64,000 nt of DNA from Turnera subulata (lineage: Eukaryota > Streptophyta > Magnoliopsida > Malpighiales > Passifloraceae). A program made the position numbers and the translations under genes. Below the pieces are notes generated by a model that did not search any database, was not told the origin of the DNA, and saw nothing but the letters and a program-made list of their open reading frames with translations. Each line of letters begins with the position of its first letter. Position 1 is the first letter of the stretch. This document shows, piece by piece, positions 45,838 to 54,663 of the stretch. Location: NCBI GenBank assembly GCA_028386065.3, contig JAKUCV010002264.1, positions 31,587 to 95,586 of the forward strand, in the 5' to 3' direction.

Positions 45838-48683
45838 TGTAACAGCCCGGGTAAAAATTTGAATTTTTACCGGGACTGTAAAAGTCTTTTTACCGTGATT
45901 TACCGAATGAATTAATCTTGGGTAATTAATTCAAGGTAAATCGGGCGTTTTTTTCGAAACCGAAGGTTTTCCCGCGCTCGAGATTTTTCCGTGGATTTTA
46001 CGGGCCAAAGTTGGTATTTTTCGGGTCCCGAAATCCTTAGGAAAAATCACACAGGAAAATAACTAAGGGGGTATCAGTTATTTTCTGGTCCGGACCGGAC
46101 TCACTCCATAATGCAGACAAGCTGCATTAATGAAGGATCACACGTTGCACAGTATTTTACGGTTTACAAAAAGAGAGCAGGAGAGGAGAAGGGGAGGAAG
46201 AGAAGAAAAGAGGAAGAAAGGAGAGGAAAAAAAAAACAGAGGAAAAGAAAAAAAAAGAGAAAGAAAAAAAAAGAGAGAAAAAAAAGAAGAAAAAGGAGAA
46301 AAAAAAGAAAAAAAAAGAAAATCGAAAAAAAAACAGAGTAGAAGAAGAAAAAAAAGGGAAAGAAAAAAAAAGAGAAAAGGAAAAAAGGAAGAAAAAAAGA
46401 AAAGAAAAATAAATACAAAACAGAAATAGAAAAATAGAAAAGAAAATGGAAGAAAAAAAAAAGAAGAAAAAAGGAAACGGAAGAGTGAACAGTGCCGTCA
46501 CCTTCCCTCCCCCGGTCACTGTTCACTCCGTGGTGTTCCAGGCCGTCTCGTGCTCCACCGCCGCCGCCAGGAGAGTCGCCGAGCCGTCGCGACCTCAACG
46601 GCGCTGCCTCCGCCTGACGCCGCCGCCTGACGCGCCAGTGGGAGCCGTTGACCCGACGGCAGACCCGTGGATCCGGCTTCCTCCCGTGCCTGCACCTGCT
46701 CCAGCGCCGCCGTGCCTAGTTTTCCGCCACCCTCGCTCGTGCCGCCTCGACGTCGTGGTTGAGCTCGCGTTCCCTCCTGCGCTCGTCGTTGCCGTCGCGC
46801 CGTCGCAACCCGCAGGTACGACCCGGGTTTCGCAAGATCCGTTTGATGAGGCGGGTCGCTAGGTTCTGGGCTTGGCTCCTTTTGGGCTGGGTTGTTTGGG
46901 TTGGACTTGGGCTGGGCATGAGCTCACTGTTCATGGCCCAGTCTAGTAAAAAAAAGAGAAATAATATTTATTTATTTATTTTCTGGAATAAATTCAGTTT
47001 TGGAAAAATATATATTATTTTGAGAAAAATATAGTAAGTTTTAATTATAGTATTTTTTAAAATATATATCTACTTTGATTCTTTGAAAATTAAGATAATT
47101 ATTATGTTGATATATAATGGTTTGGAAAATGTATTTTGTCTTTGGAAAAAGATATATAGGTATATTTAATAATACGAATTTATTTTTAGGAAGTAATTTC
47201 GTACGACTAATTTTTCTGGAAATATAGTTTTCTTAATATAATAATATTTGGTAATTATTATTGGCAAGTAATATATGTTATGGAAAATATTTTGGAAAAT
47301 ATATATATATACATATGTTATCTTTTCCAGAAAATTATGGTGATTATATTTTGGGGAAAAGTATAATTAATTTATGGAAATATTTTGTAAAAAGAGTTTT
47401 AATTAAAGTAGGTTACCGAAATTATATTCGGATATACGTACGGTATAATATTTTCGGTAAAAGATGATAATAAAGGATATGAACCAGGATGAGTTATTTC
47501 GCAGTTTTGGCATCATAGTATACCGATTATGTGTATTTATGTGAGCATGTTGTCTTGCTGTATAGGTTTTGATATCGGGCAGTTTCCCGAGGAGCCGGCT
47601 TGGGACCGGTCATTACCTTCAGAGTTGAGTAATCGGCCAAGGTGAGGATGGATTTCCTTCATTATGTGCCTATATTACTGGGTTATTGTGTTTGATGTTT
47701 GTTGCACTGTTGAATGTTGCATTTTGTTGTGGTATGATTTCGGGATGTTAATCCCAGTGTTGATTGTTTTTAGGATGTTTATCCCCGTACATTGAGTTTT
47801 TGGGTATTTATTTCTGTGTCTTTTTGGTTTAAAGTATAATGGAATAAATAATAATTTGTGATAAGGATGTTGATCCTCGGTTTTGGATAGGGATGTCTAT
47901 CCCGGTATTTTGGTTAGGGATGTTGATCCCTGTGATTTGGTTTGAAATATGATTGTCACGTGGTAGGTAGTGGTACGACTCGATGGTTTAAGACTGTTTT
48001 GTGGTGGCCATGACCTGAGTTACTTGTGATAAGCATGTCTATGCTTGGGATGTCTATCCCGTGATTATATTTGGGATGTCGATCCCTGGGTTCTCTTGGA
48101 TTTGGTCTGGCACCCGAAATATGTTGATAACCAGGTCTGACCCCTAGCTTATCCGTGACGGGGCCCGAAAAAGAAAAAATTGGAAAATTAGATTTTTATT
48201 TGAGTCTTTTTGGTCTTGGACCGATTTTGGGTCGAGTCTTTCGGCTTGGTGTATTTTGACGGTTTTTCCTTATTTTCGACTTGAGTAATTTATAGTGTTG
48301 CATATTGATTGTTTATCCTTCGTCGGTGAGCACTTCGGACTTACCCCTCACCTGCGGGCTTTCTTCCCGTAGGATGGATTATTTGTGGTACAGGTTTGGT
48401 GCATTCCAGACAGGCTGCGGCGTTATCCCTTGGACAGGGGTCGGATCCATAGTTTGCATCAGTGTCGCATACAGTGTCTTTGTGAGTTATTAAGTCTTCC
48501 GCTGTGCATTATTTTGCTATTGTTGGGCCATTGGGCCGGTTATGTTGTTATTGATGTTTTTATTTTGGGCTGTTGAGCCCGAGTTTCTGTTGTATACACT
48601 GTATGCTGGGCTTTGTTTGGTTGGGTTGTTACAGTTCCGGCACGTGTTTACTGTGTATGGTAAATACGGGTCGGGGCGTTTCA
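45838..48683 (+). repeat. 5' LTR of the antisense-ORF element
   Basis: 2846 bp, TGTAACAGCCCGG...GGGGCGTTTCA. Contains a purine tract (46165-46480), a GC-rich block (46490-46940) ending in a donor-like cgcaggtacgac, an acceptor-like tgctgtataggttttgata (about 47556) and dyads from 47742 to 48080. Confidence 0.95.
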
Positions 48684-48685
48684 TT

Positions 48686-48701
48686 TTGGTAGCGGAGCAG
48701 G
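48686..48701 (+). promoter_or_regulatory. Primer-binding site of the antisense-ORF element
   Basis: ttggtagcggagcagg, two bases after the 5' LTR. It matches the initiator-methionine-type site (tggtatcagagc) except at three adjacent bases. The same variant occurs in the TRIM at 54664-55621. Confidence 0.75.
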
Positions 48702-48954
48702 CGTTAGGTCTTGTTGGGCAGTCCTTGTGTGTTTTTTGTTCTTGTTTGCATAGTTCGCTCCATTTTTTTGTTATTTTATATCATTTATTAGTGCATTATG
48801 GATCCAGTCAAGGGACGCCAACTGTCGCAGAACATTCACATAAGAGGTAATTGATGCTATAAATAAGCAGGAAATATAAATATTATTATAATACTAATAT
48901 TTTCATTACAAACATAAATATTACATTGATATTTTATAAAAAATAAAAATTCAT

Positions 48955-49305
48955 TCATCTTCTCGGAACGACGTTGACCCTGAAGCTGTTGGGGTCATTG
49001 TTGATGTTGACCGTGATGCTGTCGCTCCACGAGAACCACATGCCGCCTGCGTTGTTCTGGCCAGGAAGCTCGAACCGGTTTGCTTGAGGGAACCGGAGTG
49101 GGATGAGACCGTGATCGTCTTCAGGTTGCCATTGGGTCTCCGTGAGAAGAACCATGTTTGGCTTGTACTGGTTCTTCAGGTCCCTCAGGGTACGCGAGAA
49201 CTCCTGGGAACGCCTAGCGACTCCTCTGCAGTTCCGCACCAGTAGTCGGGCCTTTGGCCAAGTTGGAGGTAGACAAGTTACTCTGGGCATGCTCTGGGCC
49301 GTCAT
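48955..49305 (-). CDS. Antisense ORF with the N-terminal part of an endonuclease/exonuclease/phosphatase-like domain
   Basis: 116 codons. Residues from about 20 read ARLLVRNCRGVARRSQEFSR, then YKPNMVLLTETQ and NNAGGMWFSWSDSI. This matches the start of the apurinic-endonuclease-like domain of plant LINE-type reverse transcriptases and their relatives (the usual 'NCRG', 'P..L.L.ET' and 'GG.W..W' words). It ends at about 95 residues of the domain, so the catalytic Asp/His motifs further on are absent. It overlaps the upstream ORF (49214-49639) by 92 bases in a frame shifted by one, so the two may be one broken or frameshifted gene. Activity is unlikely. Confidence 0.6.
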   Translation of the reverse strand: MTAQSMPRVTCLPPTWPKARLLVRNCRGVARRSQEFSRTLRDLKNQYKPNMVLLTETQWQPEDDHGLIPLRFPQANRFELPGQNNAGGMWFSWSDSITVNINNDPNSFRVNVVPRR

Positions 49306-49639
49306 CGAGAGTTGGTAGTAGGTACCTTGCTCCAGGAAATGGCAAGTTGGACTCTAGGTTGAACTCCTGAAGTCTTTCAGAGATGAAAAACATGACGGAG
49401 TTGGCCGAGTCGTAGAAGGAGGTCCTCAGGGTGCCTTGGTCCTCCAGGAAGAACGTCTCTTCCATGGGGGTGACGAAGAATCTGGATGAGTAGAGTTCAT
49501 CGAAGAAGACCAGACGAGGCATTCTACCGAGCTCGTTCGGTAGTTCCTCTCGACGCTCGTTGATCATGCTGTAGGCCAACCGGTTTCTTCTGCCTAGGTT
49601 GGCACCTTCGACGAAGAAGACGGATGATGGGGCAGGCAT
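49214..49639 (-). CDS. Antisense ORF of unknown function with its own TATA box
   Basis: 141 codons from MPAPSSVFFVEGANLGRRNR to GAELQRSR. I recognise no domain; PRLVFFDELYSSRFFV and MEETFFLEDQGTL are its most protein-like parts. A TATAAAAG box lies 116 bases upstream on the same (minus) strand, and the leader is A-rich before the ATG. The 3' end overlaps the endonuclease-like ORF in another frame. The gene runs against the LTR element, so it would need its own promoter, which the TATA box may supply. Confidence 0.5.
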   Translation of the reverse strand: MPAPSSVFFVEGANLGRRNRLAYSMINERREELPNELGRMPRLVFFDELYSSRFFVTPMEETFFLEDQGTLRTSFYDSANSVMFFISERLQEFNLESNLPFPGARYLLPTLDDGPEHAQSNLSTSNLAKGPTTGAELQRSR

Positions 49640-49754
49640 TTTGACTTGGCGATTTTGTGTTTTTCTGAACGTGTTTTTGTGCTTATTTTTTTTTCAAAAC
49701 GTGTTGCAAACTCTCTCTCAAATGCTTTTGATGATTTACACCTCACCGCTCTGT

Positions 49755-49762
49755 CTTTTATA
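49755..49762 (-). promoter_or_regulatory. TATA box of the first antisense gene
   Basis: TATAAAAG on the minus strand (gagTATAAAAGacag), 116 bases before the ATG at 49639. Good plant consensus. Confidence 0.6.
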
Positions 49763-50457
49763 CTCTTGTGGGGAGCGTGATTACTGTTTTTGATTTTCAA
49801 GATTTTGCTTTTTGAAAATTTTGCCGTTGCTTCATTTATTGCTTCGTTACTTTATACGTTTTTCGGGCTACAAATGCCAGTGTTTTTTAGCCCTTTTCCA
49901 TCTCACGATTTTCTATCGCCCTGGCTACCTTTGCGTTTCTTTTTATGGCTTTTACTATATTTTCCTGCATCTTTTATCACATGCATTCGTGACCGTTGAG
50001 GCTAGACTGATGGGACCATTCCTCGAGTAGAGCGCATGTGCGACAAGCTTACACCTGTTCGGACATCATGGAGGGATACGAGACTTGATAGACGTTTTTG
50101 GCTCATGCGGAATTTGTGGACAAGTGGGTATCGTTTCTTTTGAGGGACACAGGACGTTCTCGTGATCATCGCCTTGCGAGTTAACGACGTCTTTTACACG
50201 AGGGAAACCGACATCATGCATGTCACGTTTCTCGGGATCGAGGATGTTTACGACCGATCTAGAGCACCAAACATGAAAAAATGTTTTGTTTTAACTTCTT
50301 TATGTTTTGGTTTTGTTAAACGAATTTTGTTTTTAATCTCTTTATGTTTGATTTTATATTCTTATTGTGGATTTTTATTTTGCTTTGAGATGTTTTGATT
50401 TTCTGTTTAACATAAGACTTCGTAACATAAGAGTTTTGATTTCAAAAGGAAACTTAT

Positions 50458-50463
50458 TTTATT
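50458..50463 (-). terminator. Polyadenylation signal after the second antisense gene
   Basis: AATAAA on the minus strand, about 40 bases after the stop codon of the 50501-50878 ORF. A-rich sequence follows. Confidence 0.4.
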
Positions 50464-50500
50464 TAATTCATAACGGTTTTACAACAGGAGAAGAAGTACT

Positions 50501-50878
50501 CTATGGTGCTACTTGTTTCTCTAGGTCTTTTACAAGTTTTTGGACGTTTTTCACATGGGGAAAGAGTTCCGCGCACGCCAGTTCTATCTGCATCACCGCC
50601 GAGCTGATCTTCTTCAGTGAGACGTTCAGCTGCGTCAGTGTCTGCTGCTGAGTGCTGCTTTCAGCAGTTGCCTTGCCCTTCCTATCCTCAGCTTCTTTGG
50701 GAGCACGCTTCTTTCGCCGTCTGCTGGAGACGACCATGTGTTCTTTCAGACCGACGATGTTCGTCTTGAAGCGCTTCTTTGGCGGTTCTTCATCGGAGCT
50801 TGTCGGGAAAGCAGTGCCGCCGATGTAGCTGTTGTCCTCAGAGTCTGAGGTAGTTCTTGTCCTCAGTGGAGAGTCCAT
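50501..50878 (-). CDS. Antisense ORF encoding a small, charged, coiled-coil-like nuclear-type protein
   Basis: 125 codons. N-terminus acidic and Ser-rich (TTSDSEDNSYIGGT, SSDEEPPKKRFK). The middle is strongly basic (SSRRRKKRAPKEAEDRKGK), a plausible nuclear-localisation signal. The C-terminal 55 residues have heptad-like spacing (LNVSLKKISSAVMQIELA, VKNVQKLVKDLEKQV), compatible with a coiled coil. TATAAG lies 37 bases upstream of the ATG and AATAAA about 40 bases after the stop, both on the minus strand, so it has the outline of a complete small gene. No homologue recognised. It lies between the first antisense gene and the 3' LTR. Confidence 0.55.
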   Translation of the reverse strand: MDSPLRTRTTSDSEDNSYIGGTAFPTSSDEEPPKKRFKTNIVGLKEHMVVSSRRRKKRAPKEAEDRKGKATAESSTQQQTLTQLNVSLKKISSAVMQIELACAELFPHVKNVQKLVKDLEKQVAP

Positions 50879-50914
50879 GACTGTGTGTGAGTTTTCCAGT
50901 CATGAGGTTTGGTT

Positions 50915-50920
50915 CTTATA
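50915..50920 (-). promoter_or_regulatory. TATA box of the second antisense gene
   Basis: TATAAG in cctcTATAAGaacc on the minus strand, 37 bases before the ATG at 50878. Upstream of it lies a 15-base perfect palindrome (50977-50991). Confidence 0.5.
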
Positions 50921-51063
50921 GAGGATGAGATGTCGCTTAAGGATATAAACGGTATCTCGCGTTGAGTTTGGACACCTGGCATAGTATGCCAAAAGTTTAT
51001 CGTGGTAGGACCCACGGATGAGACGGAATTTCGGGGACGAAATTCTTTTTAAGGTGGGTAGAC

Positions 51064-53304
51064 TGTAACAGCCCGGGTAAAAATTTGGATTTTTACCGGG
51101 ACTGTAAAAGTCTTTTTACCGTGATTTACCGAATGAATTAATCTTGAGTAATTAATTCAAGGTAAATCGGGCGTCGTTTTTCGAAACCGAGGGTTTTCCC
51201 GCGCTCGAGATTTTTCCGTGGATTTTACGGACCAAAGTTGGTATTTTTCGGGTCCCGAAATCCTTAGGAAAAATCACACCGGAAAATAACTAAGGGGGTA
51301 TCAGTTATTTTCTGGTCCGGACCGGACTCGCTCCATAATGCAGACAAGCTGCATTATTGAAGGATCACACGTTGCACAGTATTTTTACGGTTTATAAAAA
51401 GAGAGCAGGAGAGGAGAAGGGGAGGAAGAGAAGAAAAGAGGAAGAAAGGAGAGGAAAAAAAAAACAGAGGAAAAGAAAAAAAAAGAGAGAAAAAAAAGAA
51501 GAAAAAGGAGAAAAAAAGAAGAAAATCGAAAAAAAAAACAGAGTAGAAGAAGAAAAAAAGGGGATAGAAAAAAAAAGAGAAAAGGAAAAAAAAGGAAGAA
51601 AAAAAGAAAAGAAAAATAAATACAAAACAGAAATAGAAAAATATATATTATTTTGGGAAAAATACAGTAAGTTTTAATTATAGTATTTTTTAAAATATAT
51701 ATCTACTTTGATTCTTTGAAAATTAAGATAATTATTATGTTGATATATAATGGTTTGGAAAATGTATTTTGTCTTTGGAAAAAAATATATAGGTATATTT
51801 AATAATACGAATTTATTTTTAGGAAGTAATTTCGTACGACTAATTTTTCTGGAAATATAGTTTTCTTAATATAATAATATTTGGTAATTATTATTGGCAA
51901 GTAATATATTTTATGGAAAATATTTTGGAAAATATATATATACATATGTTATCTTTTCCAGAAAATTATGGTGATTATATTTTGGGGAAAGTATAATTAA
52001 TTTATGGAAATATTTTGGAAAAAGAGTTTTAATTAAAGTAGGGTACCGAAATTATATTCGGATATACGTACGGTATAATATTTTCGGTAAAAGATGATAA
52101 TAAAGGATATGAACCGGGATGGGTTATTTCGCAGTATTGGCATCATAGTATACCGATTATGTGTATTTATGTGAGCATGTTGTCTTGTTGTATAGGTTTT
52201 GATATCGGGCAGTTTCCCGAGGAGCCGGCTTGGGACCGGTCATTACCTTCAGAGTTGAGTAATCGGCCAAGGTGAGGATGGATTTCCTTCATTATGTGCC
52301 TATATTACTCGGTTATTGTGTTTGATGTTTGTTGCACTGTTGAATGTTGAATTTTGTTGTGGTATGATTTCGGGATGTTAATCCCAGTTGATTGTTTTTG
52401 GGATGTTTATCCCCGTACATTGAGTTTTTGGGTATTTATTTCTGTGTCTTTTTGGTTTAAAGTATAATGGAATAAATAATAATTTGTGATAAGGATGTCG
52501 ATCCTCGGTTTTGGATAGGGATGTCTATCCCGGTATTTTGGTTAGGGATGTTGATCCCTGTGATTTGGTTTGAAATATGATTGTCACGTGGTAGGTAGTG
52601 GTACGACTCGATGGTTTAAGACTGTTTTGTGGTGGCCATGACCTGAGTTACTTGTGATAAGCATGTCTATGCTTGGGATGTCTATCCCATGATTATATTT
52701 GGGATGTCAATCCCTGGGTTCTCTTGGATTTGGTCTGGCACCCGAAATATGTTGATAACCAGGTCTGACCCCTAGCTTATCCGTGACGGGGCCCGAAAAA
52801 ATTAAGTTGGAAAATTGGATTTGAGTCTTTTTGGTCTTGGACCGATTTTGGGTCGAGTCTTTCGGCTTGGTGTATTTTGACGGTTTTTCCTTGTTTTCGA
52901 CTTGAGTAATTTATAGTGTTGCATATTGATTGTCTATCCTTCGTCGGTGAGCACTTCGGACTTACCCCTCACCTGCGGGCTTTCATCCCGTAGGATGGAT
53001 TATTTGTGGTACAGGTTTGGTGCATTCCAGACAGGCTGCGGCGTTATCCCTTGGACAGGGGTCGGATCCATAGTTTGCATCAGTGTCGCATACAGTGTCT
53101 TTGTGAGTTATTAAGTCTTCCGCTGTGCATTATTTTGCTATTGTTGGGCCATTGGGCCGGTTATGTTGTTATTGATGTTTTTATTTTGGGCTGTTGTGCC
53201 CGAGTTTCTGTTGTATACACTGTATGCTGGGCTTTGTTTAGTTGGGTTGTTACAGTTCCGGCACGTGTTTACTGTGTATGGTAAATACGGGTCGGGGCGT
53301 TTCA
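51064..53304 (+). repeat. 3' LTR of the antisense-ORF element, with an internal deletion
   Basis: 2241 bp. Nearly identical to the 5' LTR except for a 574-bp deletion of the GC-rich block, bounded by the 8-bp direct repeat GAAAAATA (46429 and 47003 in the 5' LTR). Confidence 0.95.
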
Positions 53305-54660
53305 AGATATATGTGGACCTATACATCTACCATGTAGACCATTTAGATATTTTATGATTTTGATTGATGCATCAACTAGATGGTCCTATGTGTGTTTGCT
53401 GTCTTCATGCAATTTGGCATTTGCGAGCTTATTGTTACAATTGATCAAATTGCGGGCACACTTCCCTGATCATGCAATTAAGACTATACATCTTGATAAT
53501 GCTGCTAAATTCACCTCTAAGGCATTCAATGACTATTGTATGTCAATTGGAATTGTGGTTGAACATCCTGTAGCTCATATTCATACCCAAAACGGTCTTG
53601 TAGAATCGTCGATTAAACGCCTCCAATTGATTGCTAGACCTTTATTGATGGGACGCAAACTCCCCGTTACTACTTGGGACATGCTATTTTGCATGCAGCA
53701 GCACTTGTGCGCATCAGGCCAACAAGTTATTATAAGCTCTCCCCTATTCAATTAGTTCATGGTCACGAACCTAATATCTCCCATCTTCGGACATTTGGTT
53801 GTGCAGTATATGTGCCAATTGCTCCACCATAGCGAACAAAAATGGGTCCTCAAAGAAGATTGGGAATATATGTTGGATATGAATCTTCATCAACTATAAA
53901 ATATTTAGAACCAACAACTGGAGATTTATTTACAGCAAGGTTTGTTGATTGTCATTTTGATGAAAATATTTATCCAACATTAGAGAGAGAAAATAAGCAG
54001 CTGGATAAAGAAATTAATTGGAATGCTATATCATTATCAAGTCTTGATCTTCGAAAAAATCAATGTGAACTTCAAGTTCAAAAGATAATTCATTTGCAAA
54101 ATATAGCAAATCAATTGCCAGAAGCTTTTACTGATATCAATAGAGTGACTAAATCTCATGTACTAGCTGCAAATCCTCCTGCTAGAATTGATGTCCCCAA
54201 AGGACAACTAAAGATTGCGAATGAATCTAAAGCATGCCAGAAGCGTGGCAGACCACTCGGTTTCAAAGATAAAAATCCTCGACAAAGAAAAGGAGTAAAG
54301 ATACAAGATGGCCATAACGAGGTAATAAAACCTCTGCAAACTGAAAATCCTTAAGAAGAGGATAATCCTCTAGAAGAGGTTCCTGACATAAATTGTAATG
54401 TTCTAAAAGTAACTCAGGTACTTAAAATAAGTCAAAATGATGAGATCTCAATCAACCATATTATGTCAGGAACAAGATAAAACCGATGTGAAATAACCGT
54501 CAACGGAATTTTTGCATATAATGTAGCGCTAAATATTATGGACGGAAATGAGGATCATGAGCCTAAATCAATTGATGAATGCCGACATAGAAATGATTGG
54601 CCAAAATGAAGAGACGCAATTAAGGCTGAGTTAGGCTCGCTCATGAAGTGAGAAGTTTTT
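53305..54660 (+). pseudogene. Copia integrase and linker remnant
   Basis: Continues the frame interrupted by the gypsy-type element. Readable parts: FMILIDASTRWSYVCLLSS, IKLRAHFPDHAIKTIHLDNA, HTQNGLVESSIKRLQLIARP, and after a frame break MGPQRRLGIYVGYESSSTIK. The catalytic-region Asp (LDNA) and Glu (LVESS) are present, while the usual GEF next to the Asp is AKF. Stops and frame shifts at about 53755, 53832 and 54354 rule out function. A further block (QNDWPKxRDAIKAELGS-like, near 54590) leads into the reverse transcriptase, which is cut by the TRIM at 54664. Confidence 0.85.
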
Positions 54661-54663
54661 GGC

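Larger units (their letters stand above)
45838..53304 (+). mobile_element. Non-autonomous gypsy-type LTR element (LARD-like) with antisense ORFs, inserted in the copia integrase
   Basis: 5' LTR 45838-48683, internal region 48684-51063, 3' LTR 51064-53304. A perfect 5-bp duplication AGATA flanks it (45833-45837 and 53305-53309). Removing the element rejoins the copia frame as IQGDI-CGPIH. Primer-binding site: ttggtagcggagcagg (48686-48701). The 3' end of the internal region has ttcggggacgaaatt (51029-51043), a word common just before Tekay/Del-type 3' LTRs, and the polypurine tract aaggtgggtagac (51051-51063). The 2380-bp interior has no gag, protease, reverse transcriptase or integrase. On the minus strand it carries ORFs with their own TATA boxes. 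Its LTRs are far more alike than those of the copia host, as expected for the younger insertion. Mobilisation would need enzymes from an autonomous relative. Confidence 0.92.

Noticed and set aside
46111..46598. Lys/Glu/Arg-rich frames and their Phe/Ser-rich reverse frames
   Set aside because: Purine-tract artefacts within the LTRs; the same happens at 51357-51677.
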